This document shows, in pieces, positions 10,011 to 21,198 of a stretch of 26,948 nt of DNA (the first letter of the stretch is position 1; every line of letters begins with the position of its first letter). Source of the stretch: Saccoglossus kowalevskii. Lineage: Eukaryota; Hemichordata; Enteropneusta; Harrimaniidae. Below the pieces are notes generated by a model. That model was given only the letters and a program-made list of their open reading frames with translations. It searched no databases and was not told where the DNA came from. The stretch spans positions 292,274 through 319,221 of the forward strand of contig NW_003134344.1 in NCBI RefSeq assembly GCF_000003605.2, read 5' to 3'. The position numbers and the translations under genes are program-made.

Positions 10011-10890
10011 GATTTTAATATTTTGCTAGTGTGCATAGTGTGTAACTGTAACAAGTTGAATAACCAATGGAAATAAACATGAACGGTGTTGTTATCAAAG
10101 CTCCAGTTAGTAAGCTAGATAACGCAGTGCTAAACAGGCGTAATTTCCCTGTGATCCCCTATTCTATTGGCAGGGCCTTGGTGTTGAATTCCAATTTGGT
10201 AATTACCATGCACCTGTGCGATATTGCTTGTAATTTAAACGAGCTCCCCTAAGCCTCTAATAATACATAATCATTTAATTGTTATTTAGAAATGTTATTA
10301 ATACAAGAAATACAATATGAAAACAATAAGTTTTCTACTTCTTTACAAACATTGTGAGATTCCTTTCACAAACGAATGTGTTCATTATGAACACTATAAA
10401 ATGTTATCCTAAACAAAACTAAAGATGTGATGATATTGTTACTCTGTTACGAAGCGTGTGGAAAGTGTAATTGATAGCCAGCGTCCCCAGTTGTGTACTA
10501 CATTTCTTTATGTGTGGGATAACTCAAGTTCAGTTACGAGTCCAGAGAATTCCATACTACATAACGTCCATGCTGACACCCCTCCATCAGAAACAAGATC
10601 TGAGTTACCAAATAAAATCATATGAATGCAGAAAAGAAAAAGTAGTTCAAATTGTGTTAACGGTGTGAGTTCGTATATTTCGTTTCACATTACATGCATT
10701 ACAATAATATTTTACATCGCAAATATCTGATTAAATATCAAATTGCTTGAAACCATAATGATAATTAATTATTGCTCACTGAATTTTGATAATATTATAC
10801 TTTTGAGATTTTAAGAGAAGCTGTTGGAGCGAACAAGATAATACTGCTAATATTCGGAATTAATTTTGTTCTGTTAATATGGGTTATTGT
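10010..10890. other. AT-rich stretch with one unassigned 61-codon ORF
   Basis: An ATG-initiated 61-codon plus-strand frame runs 10067-10252. It reads as mixed hydrophobic and polar sequence without a signal peptide or recognised domain. A 65-codon frame follows at 10471-10668. Both lengths are unremarkable for this composition, and neither is called as a gene. Confidence 0.35.
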
Positions 10891-10898
10891 TGGTTCAG

Positions 10899-10938
10899 TG
10901 CCCCCATCCTGTGTGCGAGAAGAACTCTGGTTTCATAG
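10899..10938 (+). other. Possible 40-nt exon with a Cys-rich frame
   Basis: An acceptor-like TTGTTGGTTCAG ends at 10898 and a donor-like GTAAAT starts at 10939. The 40 nt between read CPHPVCEKNSGFI, ending in phase 1. Two Cys four residues apart would fit a fragment of an extracellular Cys-rich module, but the segment is too short for a family call. The phase would match the phase-1 start of the 21890 candidate exon, which may be coincidence. Confidence 0.2.
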
Positions 10939-11204
10939 GTAAATATAGTTTTAAAATACCAAACCCTCTGATAAAAGGATGACAATATGTAATCAATCCA
11001 TTTGACGGATAGAAAAGTGAAAGATGAATGAAATAGAATAGGTGTAGTGCATATATGCAGAGTCGAGGATTGATTGTGACTGGGATAGCAATAAATGAAA
11101 TTAATGATTTTGTTGTCTCATTATTTTTTTCACAATAGTTTAATATGCCCGTACTGCATTCGAGAAAACTATGATGGGTTAATTATTGTCTTATTAAACC
11201 TCAC

Positions 11205-11406
11205 GTCAGGTACCAAGGATCGGCGAGTTCGCCACCTTCACCGAACAAAGACACACGCAGATCTAGAATTTGTGTCAATTTCAGTCGCCCGTCAAGAAAA
11301 TTCTCCCAAGACTCTTTCAAGACTCCTTGCCTCGTTGAGATCTCGCCAAGACTGACTAAGATCAGTTTTATTCTCTTCTCAAACTTTAGCCAACCCATGC
11401 ATTCAG
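11205..11406 (-). other. GC-richer segment, candidate minus-strand exon, unrecognised
   Basis: The composition shifts sharply here relative to the flanks. On the minus strand an acceptor-like site (CCTATGTGCAG, exon starting at 11406) and a donor GTGAGG at 11204-11199 bracket 202 nt that is open in one frame. That frame includes GVLKESWENFLDG and SLFGEGGELADPWYL. Plus-strand frames across the same stretch are also open, one for about 115 codons stop to stop. No protein family is recognised. It could be an exon, part of a mobile element, or an isolated GC-richer patch. Confidence 0.25.
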
Positions 11407-11754
11407 CTGCACATAGGTCAAGGACACTTCTTCATGCGATTGATAATATCTTTTACAACAATTATATATGTCTGTTTTTTAATGCTGCACTCGCTTACAT
11501 TATAATGTTTATACCTTATTAATGTTTATAATTAGGAATAAATACTTACTTGATTATGTGATTTGTTTATTGTTTGTTATGATTACTGTACAATAGTGCA
11601 AAGTGCTTGATCATGAAACGCATCATTTGATATATTTAAAAAAAAAATATAATGTTAATGATTGTTACCATGTTATAAGTATAAATACATTTTGAAATGT
11701 GTCTTTGTAACGAGCACTTGTCAATATTTAGTTTGTTCTTTTACTTTCTAAAGT

Positions 11755-12050
11755 GTAAACACTTTTTCAGTACATATTTCTGGTGGAAAATCTTTTCAAA
11801 ATGTATGTCTAGTAACAATCACATTTCAAAGAATTGTGATAGTTAACACTTCATTAAAACATGTCGTCAGTTGAGAATTGTTTCTACGTGTTGTGATCAT
11901 AAACACTTTACAAAATGTGTGACTAGTAAAAACACTTTTAAAAGAGTTGTGATGATAAGCACTTTTCATACATGTTTCTGGTGGAAACACTTTTTAAAAC
12001 GTGTTTTTATGGAAACACTTTACATAATGTGTTATATGAAAAACAACCCA
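11755..12050. repeat. Degenerate minisatellite, unit about 28-30 bp, AACACTTT core
   Basis: About ten successive blocks begin with a version of AACACTTT, continue through AAAA-rich text to a GTGT-like block, and end in a purine-rich GTGGAAAC-like tail. The best examples are between 11900 and 12030 (aaacactttacaaaatgtgt, aaacacttttaaaag, aaacactttttaaaacgtg). Each unit is itself an imperfect inverted repeat, AACAC...GTGTT. The array is old and many units have drifted. The 62-codon frame at 11871-12059 is simply the array read through and is not a gene. Confidence 0.75.
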
Positions 12051-12059
12051 GAAAAATAA

Positions 12060-12310
12060 AAAGTGTTTCATAATACACATTACTCGCAATTATGCAGATT
12101 ATAAACACAACAAGTATTTATAAAGTGGGGACAAGATTATAAACACTTTAAATGTTTTATCACAAAACTGTAAACAATTTAAACATTTTACAACAGTGTT
12201 GTAAAATAACTCTTTTGTGATTTTAAGAAAGAAACACTTAATGTGTTTAATTATAGATCACTTAAAGTGATTTTAAAGTGGTGACAAAAATGTTTGATAT
12301 TTAGAAACAC
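12060..12310. repeat. Scattered inverted repeats next to the AACACTTT array
   Basis: The same vocabulary continues without clear periodicity. ATTTTACAAC (12185-12194) and GTTGTAAAAT (12198-12207) form a perfect 10-bp stem with a 3-nt loop. Nearby are AAACACTTAATGTGTTT and ATCACTTAAAGTGAT, both perfect short palindromes. They look like decayed units of the array. Confidence 0.55.
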
Positions 12311-12818
12311 CTTGATTTACAGTGTAGTAACAGTACAAACATAAACATATGTCTGTGTTTATCAATTTAGAAAATCGAATCTGTGGATTAGTACCGTTAT
12401 AACAACGCGTCATCTAAGCATAACAATATACCAAGGATGCAATAATTTTCATTTAATTTCACTATTTTAAGCATATTCACTGTGTTTTAATTTCCCGATT
12501 TTGTCAGGAAAACAAGGAGTTTTACATGTTCACGTAAATTTAATTTGGCGGATTGTTTTTATCTGCGGATATTTGTCAGCGAAAGTAAAGCCTTGTGAAT
12601 AATTTATGCATTTACAATATCCAAATAACGCATTTTTTTCAGCTGGGCTTTGACGTGATATATTGGTTTAAATTTTAAATGGATGCGGGATGCAGTTCCA
12701 GGTCAAATACAGCTCTTCCTAACATGGTCACGCACGGGTTTGGCCAGGTTCAGACGATGGGATCTCAGAAGCTACCACTAAACCGCAAAATGTTATGCGA
12801 TTCATTAATATTTCATCA

Positions 12819-12988
12819 AAGTTTGCATTGCATAGATTTCTAGAAATGGGTTAGACATGATTCAGTTCTTATAATGTCTACCATACGGTATTCCACTACC
12901 CTGAAGTTTGCATTGCATATACTTTTAGAATTGGGTTAGACATGATTCACTTCGTATAATGTCTACCATACGGTATTCCACTACCCTG
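12819..12988. repeat. 85-bp tandem duplication
   Basis: 12819-12903 and 12904-12988 are two head-to-tail copies. They differ at only a handful of positions, so the duplication is fairly recent. Confidence 0.95.
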
Positions 12989-13135
12989 AATTCAATTAAA
13001 CTCAATACGCTATATAGAGTTGCAACTTAATTGAATTGAATTTAATTGTATTCCATTATAGTTACTAAACAGGATCTCAAGTGAATTAAATTCAATTAAA
13101 CTGCATTCTTCGGAAGAACGTCAATTTAATTTAAA
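12988..13135. repeat. AATTCAATTAAA-type inverted and direct repeats
   Basis: TTCAATTAA at 12990-12998 is matched in inverted orientation by TTAATTGAA near 13028-13036. AATTCAATTAAACT recurs directly near 13086. The segment starts exactly where the 85-bp duplication stops. Confidence 0.6.
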
Positions 13136-13389
13136 ATGGCAAATCATAAATCTCAAATCGAAAAACCGCGCTTTAGTCTCAGGCAACTATACTGTAAAAC
13201 ATAAGTAATCCTTTCTTCTCCAGGTGCAGTACACACATACATTAATGAATGTAAATCAAGCACAACAACAACAACAAAATCATGATCATGACGGAGCCTT
13301 TATGTGCATAATGACACTATCGACAGCGATATCTACCAGACATTACAAATTAATGCTTTGTGATATTTTCAGTAACCCGTCACAGCAGG

Positions 13390-15060
13390 TGACGAACTTG
13401 TATATTGTTTCAAGACCATTCTAAATACTATTGCATATACTACAAATGTGCTCCTTTTTTACATAACAAATACAAATTTCAGATTGTGTACCCTCAGTCT
13501 GGCATTTGCACATAATAGAGACTTATCATCACATAGAAGGCCAATTTACATTCCTAGTGCAACCACATACCGAGAGGACAATGGGGACTGATTTTCTCGA
13601 CCTCTCATTATTACAACTCTGAATACTCAATCCACTTTGAACACTCTTTATTTTGTCATCAAAACATATATTGATTGCAATTGAATCTCTTGCTTCAGAC
13701 AAAAGGAAACTCTGAAAACCTGACAGATAGACTACGTGTTGCAGTAAACGGCTACATAATCATTCGAATACAAAACTATCAATGAAGATCGAAATCGTTA
13801 TCCATGCAAACCCCTCATAAAGTGCTTGCCTCATAATTGCCAATAATTCTTCAACTTAGAGTACCTCTCAAAATGATGTTTTCCGACATGTATGAACAGT
13901 ATAGCAGATAAATTATACTATCTGGTTAATAAAGGGAAGACAAATGGCGTAGTAAACACTAAGTTCAGTAATGCCTTAATTGCTCTGCTACGACCAACTG
14001 AGTTATGTAAGAGCGACTCAAGTATTACCGTGGCATCTGAAAAAAGTAAAGTAATAATCTGACATGCTGATAGCATTTAGGCGTGATGTTGAAGCAGTTC
14101 TGTCATTATAGATTATCTACTAACAGTGATAGCAATCAGGGAATTCATTATTTACTCGGTCAGAATATAAGCTCTCTGGCTCATATGCCAATTTGTCTTC
14201 ATGTCGACCAGCAACAATGTCAGTGAATGTGGTTCAGATTTGACTCTACATGGCCTTGACAAGGAAGCCTGGTAAATTTAATTTATCTACTCATAAATCT
14301 GGTTTGATGGGGTCTTGGGGACGTGTTGCATTAGTATTCAATTTGGGCTCATACTTGGGTGGTTTACGGACATTCCATCAGCTTTTATCTCGGAATCGAC
14401 ATCAATTTAAAGATAGATAACATAGATCTAAAGCGACGTCCCGAAAAACCTACAAATCCTGTCGTGTTGGAATTGGAATTCGAAGTCGAGGTAAAGTGGT
14501 CGGTTTAGACTTGCAAATATTTTTAATTGTTGGATATCAGGTTGTGTCAAATATCACGCCATCTGCTCAATTATGCTTTCAATTTACCTTAGTTGTACTA
14601 TACCATCAATCCTTTTCTATTTTTAGTAAATCCATTAATCGCTCAATCACCGACAGGTCACATACTACATACTCCAAGGATACAGAAGTTAAAATCAACA
14701 TCTGCTAGTAGTGTAGTGACCATGCAGATAATTTGATGCGTCGACTGTGCTTTAAACGTTTTTCTGATTGCTAACAACTTAGAGCACAGGGACTAGATGA
14801 TTTCAATGAAAATACACAATTTACCTTCATTCCCCAGGGAGCATAAACTACTAAACTGCTTGCACTAATTTTCTATTCGAAAATAATGTATTATGATAGC
14901 ACTTTTGTTAAAGCAAAAGATGGTGAGCAACATGAGGTTTATCCTTTATGAACTCGATACTACCTTTACTATATAACTTATAAGGTTCATTTAAAAAAAA
15001 TATTTTTTTTGGAGCTACTCGTGTTTCGGTCGATAATTTAACATTTCGGTTGTTGACGTA
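13390..15060. other. AT-rich stretch, no gene called
   Basis: Short frames with mixed composition occur. One is a plus-strand frame of about 57 codons at about 14336-14510 that includes KRRPEKPTNPVVLELEF and has a possible donor GTAAAG after 14491. Another is about 50 codons at 13487-13630. No domain is recognised in either. A tRNA-A-box-like string lies on the minus strand near 13995. An A8-TA-T8 palindrome lies at 14993-15010. Confidence 0.35.
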
Positions 15061-15760
15061 AACAATGTATTATATCGAGTATATCAGGGGACGACGAGAT
15101 CAAATGTCGGCGGGCAGCTCAATATCCGAGCATAGCGACGATTTTGTAATCATCGTGGTATACACCCTCTGGTAATTTTGAAGTGGATCGCATTGCAAAT
15201 GTCTCTAAACAAAAGTACTAGACTAAAACACTGCATTATCCAACGCCAACGCCAACTTGCTGGTCATCTACGAGATGTAGACGAAAAGAGGGAAGATAAC
15301 TCGATGGATTTATTCTACTCGCCTTCGTCTATTTTTTCCATTTTGTTGGGCCCGTGACAGTATCCCCTAGCGCGTCAATAAAATGGAAAGTCTCAAATTG
15401 AAAATAAGATTTTGATTTTTGTTGTTTATTTCAAAATCGTATTTTTGAAAGGGCAATGTTGCCACTACAAGCATAAATTTGAAAACTACAGCTAAACTCG
15501 AATTGGGATTACCTGCCGCTAAGTCATCACTTGAAATTACGCCAAAAACCAAAATGAAAGATTACAGAAAATTATTAGAAATTCGCTTGGCCTCATTAGC
15601 CACAGGACGTGTTTCATATATCGTGGTTATTAATATTATCTTTTCCAATTTGTTCAAATGTTTACAGTGCGGATTGGTATTCCTGTGTCTGACGTTACAA
15701 CATCAACATGACGCGCGACCGTTTAAACATTCAGTTACGCTCGCAAATTCTTCGAAGTAG
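15060..15760. other. Mixed-composition stretch with several short open frames, unrecognised
   Basis: GC content rises over 15060-15360. An ATG frame of 36 codons (15065-15175) and an overlapping plus-strand frame of about 74 codons (about 15136-15357, including QLAGHLRDVDEKRED) are open. A third frame, 15479-15760, includes GLPAAKSSLEITPKTK. An 8-bp inverted repeat, TAGACGAA/TTCGTCTA, lies at 15278-15285 and 15324-15331. No domain or splice structure is convincing. This could be part of a mobile element or an exon cluster. Confidence 0.3.
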
Positions 15761-18340
15761 ATTCCACACTCGAACACCTAAAAGAACATGTGTAGTCTTT
15801 TGAAAATGCCCTGAATATCTATCCGTGGTTCATTTTGTATAAGGCAAGTCCATGCATAACATAATGGCTAAAACAATTTCGGATTGCGTGCCGCTCTAAA
15901 TCTATGAAAGGAATATGTTCAAACACGGTGGGTGTTATATGGAAAATCGCTCATATGCTTTCTCATAGCGTTAGGAGGCCGGGCGATACGAGCTATATCT
16001 ATATACAAACCCCGAGATATGAATGATTACGGTAATGACGAGTGTATGCTGACCTGAATCAATATCGTGGCATCATACATTGTTCACATACATGATTCTA
16101 GAGTACGACGTACGAGGGCGGAAGAATGTTGACTGTGTTGATGAACTAACTCCGAATTAAAAGGCACCGATTAAAAATACTTGTAATAATAATAACATAA
16201 ACATAATGAGAAGATTTGTGTATCAAATTATGTAATTCTTCGTAAGGAATTCTGAAATTAGGAGAAACCCAACGATTCGGTCCAGTAAAACAATTACGCA
16301 TATTTTTATTATCTTCAAACTATACCATAACTTTAAAAGTATACGTACAGTTTGATATTTATAGTAGTATACATTTTATATACATTGAATAATAGATTTT
16401 GAACTTTAGCTCGTAACATGCGATTTTACAGATTCACAATTTAGTATATGATGTATATAATTATTTGCTGTGGGAAGTAAAGAGGCTTATGAAGAATAAT
16501 TGTATGATGCTTGGATGTATGCCACATTCTATTAATAGGAAAAGATAGATGGTAATCACCACTATACAACATGCACAGATGTCCCACGAGCATGTAGGAT
16601 GTCTCTTGCAGATGATGTTTTGTGTTTTCAAATTGTAACGTATTTTCATTGTAACCTAAAGGTCAATCCACAGCACACTTGGGTTCAAAGTTTTAACACT
16701 ATATATTCAGTAACAAAAACATTAACAACGATGTAGACGAAACATCTGCATATTCAACTATCTGTGTTATACAACTATCTGTGTTCAATCTTCAATGTGT
16801 TCAATGTTTAATTGAGTATTAAAGGAAATGGGTGTTGTAGAGGGAATATGAGAAAGGCGTGTAAGTCGCCTATGTGATTTACCATTATGAAACATAATAT
16901 GGCTCTCGTAGGTGTTAAACTATAATTTCATAGAAAGAGGGCATCTAGGTTATGACGTTAATAATTTAGGGGTTCAAATGTGTAACCTATTAAATATTCC
17001 CTTCACTAATATTCCCATGTGTCATAGATGATACACATCCTTGATCTTTTGGTGATAACTACTGTTGACAAGAGCAGCCGTAATCTTGTGCGTTCAATCA
17101 TTCATCTCAACGCTGCAAATGAAAACCGAAATTTTGCAGTAATATAAATGTAACAGTACTAGTGGACCTGTGGAATACAATATTTTCGAAACAACACGTG
17201 CTATAAGTATTGCTGATGTGTAATGCCATTACAATTTTGATTAAAGGCCTGGCACATTGTTGCAATTACGCAAAACATTTTACTGGTATTATAATACTGT
17301 ATTCGTTAGGCTTATCTTTTAAATACACACGCGCAAAAAATGTTTGCGGAATGTCTCGCTTTCAATCTTTCCGCATTTCAAAGATATACTATAGTGTGCA
17401 ATCATGACGAACACATAACACATTGTATACACAAATAATAGAGAGAAATGGAAAAATGAAAGTTTAATTGTATGTACTTATAAAATATATCGTAAAAGAT
17501 ACACAAGTGTCGGATAATGTTTTTAATGATCACCAAATGGAGTAGTGTGGACGTATATATTGAACAAGATAGCTACGATGAGTATATATTTCTGGAAGCA
17601 CGGGGCTAGTATAACTCCTTTACCAGTTGACAATATATCAACTCGTTATTAAATTGGTTTTCTGTTTGTTGGTATCTAATCCGATTTTCGGACATGCTTG
17701 ATGTGATTAATCTATCCACGTTTCTACTTGTCTTTCGGTCATTTTGGCTTGACAACTTAATCAAATTGAATTGCACTTATTAGCATCATCAATGAATTCA
17801 TATTATATATTCAGTATTTACTATTGTATTGATATTTTAAATATTACTATTCACAAATCCTTTTCCAAATGGTACTCGTGTGTAGAAATAACCACGTGTG
17901 CAAATTTGTGCTAATTTGTTTATTCAATAAATTTACAAATTATTATACACGCCAAGATAATTTTTATTTACTACAGTGACAGTTTGTGTATGATGCTAAT
18001 ACCCATGCTGATACATAAGTTTTCGGCTGCCATATCTATGAGTAAATAAAATGCTCACTCGCGTGATGTTATACGCATGTCGAAACGCAAATCATACACT
18101 ATAGATTTGAAAGTTACCAATCACGACAAACGTCTGCACACATTTCCTCTGGAATAAATAGCTTTTGAATCTACGCTGTTGACTGAGTATATCAGGTCTG
18201 ACAGAAACGTGACATAACAATTGCTGGTAAAGTTACAGGGTGCGATTTATATATTTATTTCGTCTCCTATTACATTTAAGTTTATTGTTCGTCGTATTGA
18301 CAGACACACTTGGGGTAATCTTATGATGTTGGACGAATAT
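15760..18340. other. AT-rich stretch, no gene seen
   Basis: The largest frames are the 62-codon minus-strand frame at 16461-16649 and the 65-codon plus-strand frame at 17210-17407; neither is recognisable. CAACTATCTGTGTT is repeated in tandem with a 17-bp period around 16755-16785. A 7-bp inverted repeat (TAGGTTA/TAACCTA) flanks a GGGTTCAAAT-like string near 16947-16990, but no tRNA fold follows. Confidence 0.4.
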
Positions 18341-18346
18341 CTACTT

Positions 18347-18586
18347 TTATACTGTCGTGAACATGCATGTCACATTAGCGTAATGTAGTCGCTTCCTCGG
18401 TTTTATATAATTTGCATTATTATTTGTAAATTGTATACTGACGGCTAGCGAGCTGCTTCCCTGCTTCTGTGCTAATATGGTGCCAAAAGCTCTGTCGAAC
18501 TTCTTCCTTTAGTTGGAGATATGGGCATTATATATCAGCGGATTGACAGCAAAATTCACCTCCAGAAGTTTGGAATTCATATATAT
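18347..18586 (-). pseudogene. Rhodopsin-class GPCR fragment: TM7 (NPxxY) and helix 8
   Basis: Reading the minus strand from 18586 gives NSKLLEVNFAVNPLIYN, the classic class A seventh helix: N-[S/F]-A-V-N-P-L-I-Y. NPLIY lies at 18544-18530. A stop (TAA, 18511-18509) follows seven codons after the tyrosine. The frame then continues RKKFDRAFGTIL, exactly where helix 8 with its F-R-x-x-F pattern is expected, and runs 54 codons of polar tail to a TAA at 18349-18347. The stop falls on position 7.60, normally Phe or Leu, so TTA to TAA is a plausible single change. Upstream the frame closes at 18587-18589, and TM1-TM6 are not found in this frame. This is either a pseudogene or the last exon of a receptor cut short before helix 8. 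The receptor subfamily is not determinable. Confidence 0.75.
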
Positions 18587-18596
18587 TTATTCACGG

Positions 18597-18765
18597 TCAT
18601 CTGTAGGCGCATGACTGTTGCGATGATAACAGTGACATCAACAGAACAATTACTACAAAGACGAAGGAGTATTGTACAGAAAATACATCAGCGAGTATAC
18701 GCGGATAATATGCGTTTTTAGTTCTTGTGTTAAGCAACTGAATATATTGTGGGAAACACGTTTAA
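18597..18765 (-). other. Open frame with a hydrophobic segment upstream of the GPCR fragment
   Basis: Directly upstream of the TM7 fragment on the same strand, about 55 codons stay open in a different frame. They contain a membrane-like run, YSFVFVVIVLLMSLL. It could be another, frameshifted helix of the same receptor fossil, but it lacks class A landmarks such as CWxP, so the link is only suggested by position and hydrophobicity. Confidence 0.2.
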
Positions 18766-18840
18766 AGCCGAAGGACCTTCACTTGGCCTGGTCGAATATT
18801 TTAATCATTCATTCAAGTTTTCCCTTATATTGTTGGTTGG

Positions 18841-19608
18841 CGTGTGCGAGGTCAGCTGTATTCCCAGCACGAGTTTCATTTGCATAATAATAGAATAACA
18901 TAAACGTGTATGCTTCTTTTATGTACACTGAAATCCGGCACTCAAGTTTTATATCAAACCACTGTGAGCTTTAAAGTACACAACAATGTTACGGTACATA
19001 CTATTGATGGCTCTATTTATTCAGGTTTTCGTACATTAAAGCAATTGAATGCATGGCTTAATATGAAATTCATTTATTTGCTTCATCCCTAACTCTCACT
19101 TTCAGTTATGTTATTACCAACGACTTATAGTTATGTGGATATTAATAAATTGTGGATTGTGTCTTCTTTATTTACATATTATTCACATATTATTGAAATT
19201 AGTTCTTCAACCATAGTTGATTCACTCGTGCGTGTGCGAGGTCAGCGGTATTCACATCACGAGGTTCATTTGCATAATAATAGAATAACATAAACGTGTA
19301 TGCTTCTTTTAAGTACACTGAAATCCGGCACTCAAGTTTTATATCAAACCACTGTGAGCTTTAAAGTACACAACGATGTTACGGTACATACTATTGATGG
19401 CTCTATTTATTCAGGTTTTCGTACATTAAACAATTGAATGCATGGCTTAATATGAAATTCATTTATTTGCTTCATCCATAACTCTTACTTTCAGTTATGT
19501 TATTACCAACGACTTATATTTATGTGGATATTAATAAATTGTGAATTGTGTCTTCTTTATTCACATATTATTCAAATAAGTTTTTCAACCATAGTTGATT
19601 CAATCGTG
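18841..19608. repeat. 390-bp tandem duplication
   Basis: 18841-19230 and 19231-19608 are direct head-to-tail copies, nearly identical, with scattered substitutions and small indels in copy 2. Each copy carries an ATTTGCAT octamer near its start. Copy 1 contains a 60-codon ATG frame (18910-19092). In copy 2 the same frame is broken by a single-base deletion near 19431, so the frame is not conserved and is probably not a gene. Confidence 0.95.
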
Positions 19609-19609
19609 C

Positions 19610-21133
19610 TGTAATCATACTTTCAAGCATTACGTAACTCACGTTCCACACAAGCCACTGAGGGCATGATTATCAGGAATTAACACTTATAACGGAAGGT
19701 ATCAGCTCATTATTATAATGGTCATGGTGGAGTGGGCAAAAAATGACATATTGCCTGGATGCCTGACACACACTGTATTAACTTCAATACTTTTCTCGAG
19801 GCAATTTACTGAAAATCTAGTAATGGTTATAAACAGTCTCCTGTATATAAGCTAATCACAATTCTGCATTTACAAGCATGTTGCAAAAGTATAGTATAAT
19901 GTTCTTTCTATTTTGTGGCCCAACCTATTATTATATGGAGATTTGAATGACATGCCGTGTTCTACCATTGTCTTCGAATAGAAGGTATCACCAGGCATTC
20001 GACCCAGGTGATATACATATTCCAGACTTCCGTGTAAATTACATGTTTTTGCAAGGTTTCTAAACTATTACAGTTGAAGCTTCTCATGCACATTACACCC
20101 ATGTCAACCCACATGGATACAGAAGCTACCCCCGATATTTTTTGTGTAGGATATACTGGTGACAAAATGAATGTCATATGTGTAGCGGCGTAACTTCCAC
20201 AGATTCTGTTAAGATGTTACTAACGCCTCATTATGCAATTGGAATCACAATACAATGTATGATTTGATTAGCTAAATAGACTAATGCACGGACACATAAT
20301 AAATTGATACTGCAAAATTCAAGACTTAAATGTACTTTTGCCATTAAGTGTATGTGGATATACATTTACCTGTCCTACTAGATAAAATATTCAGCACCTA
20401 TAACAAGCCACTAGTGAATTACTAAAGTTACTAACATGTCAATACAATTATCTTTAATTGCCATTAGTATGTTATAACAGTTCGTAAAGATATATATTTC
20501 ATCTGATTGTAGTGTTTGTACACATCTAAGAGTAATTTACATATATACAGCTTTTTTCATAGAAAACAATGTTAATGCTGGAAATGTAACCTAATATTTA
20601 CGCTAGGTTGATTCTCAATGACGCACACCAATTGTTGTCTGCATTACGTGGTTATATATAACCTGAAAGGTTTTGTAGCATGTCACTTTCAATATATAAC
20701 GTTCATCAATCCGCGTTACGCAGTGCACAGACAACTTGTTCAGGTGAATGCACTGATTGCTAAGAGAATTAACATGTAAAATCCTGATTCACCCAGGGTG
20801 ATTACATCTCTAAACCACTCTGAAATGGTCATACATGCTTGCGTGTTATAACTAGTTTCTCGTTTTCTGTTCTACTAATGTGACTGCTATAATGGAAAGT
20901 TTCCATCGCAACCATAATTCAATGTAATATAATATGTAGACGAACATGATTAGTGCCCGTTTCTGCAATTGTATTTCATGTCATTTGTTGTTTGTCACTA
21001 ATCAAACAAATGATGTTAATATCATCCAACTAATCCTGAACAAAATTTGTTCCCTCAATATACTTATGAAATTCAAGCCTTCATCTATTGATAAAGCAAT
21101 ATATGTCAGATACAATCAATCCCATAATATATC

Positions 21134-21135
<2 letters not shown>
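19610..21135. other. AT-rich stretch with small unassigned frames
   Basis: An ATG frame of 38 codons starting near 19949 includes FDPGDIHIPDFRVNY. It is followed in the next frame by about 50 codons (about 20036-20189, including MDTEATPDIFCVGYTG), while the opposite strand is also open (20177-19962). A 53-codon ATG frame at 20618-20779 ends near a CAG-GTGAAT donor-like site. No domain is recognised in any of them. Confidence 0.3.

Positions 21136-21195
<60 letters not shown>
21136..21195. repeat. (TA)n microsatellite, first array
   Basis: Sixty bases of uninterrupted AT dinucleotide. Its right flank (21196-21217) is identical to the right flank of the second array. The long tyrosine-isoleucine frames crossing it are repeat read-through and not genes. 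Confidence 0.98.

Positions 21196-21198
<3 letters not shown>

Larger units (their letters stand above)
12679..13388 (+). other. Weak two-exon candidate with ATG
   Basis: An ATG at 12679 opens 23 codons (MDAGCSSRSNTALPN and on) to a CAG at 12747 followed by a weak donor GTTCAG. A pyrimidine tract ending CAG at 13223 could start a 165-nt phase-0 exon, whose frame includes QAQQQQQNHDHDG, to a CAG at 13388 followed by GTGACG. Both exons are phase 0 and in the same direction. The donors are weak, the family is unknown, and a tandem duplication lies in the would-be intron. Confidence 0.15.

Noticed and set aside
10067-10252. 61-codon ATG ORF
   Set aside because: Its length is expected by chance at this composition. 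There is no domain, no splice structure and no conserved neighbour, so it is kept only as a note in the stretch description.
13975-14025. Minus-strand string resembling a tRNA A box (TAACTCAGTTGG), a possible tRNA-derived SINE
   Set aside because: It matches the A-box consensus at nearly every position, but there is no B box (GGTTCGANTCC) at the required distance, no cloverleaf, and no poly-A or repeat tail. One short match is not enough.
15065-15175. ORF with SDDFVII, resembling an LC3-interacting (LIR) motif as in ULK-type kinases
   Set aside because: LIR motifs are four residues long and occur by chance very often. The frame is only 36 codons and no kinase or other domain is nearby.
18910-19092. 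60-codon ATG ORF in copy 1 of the 390-bp duplication
   Set aside because: The duplicate copy carries a frame-breaking single-base deletion and non-synonymous changes. The peptide has no recognised domain.
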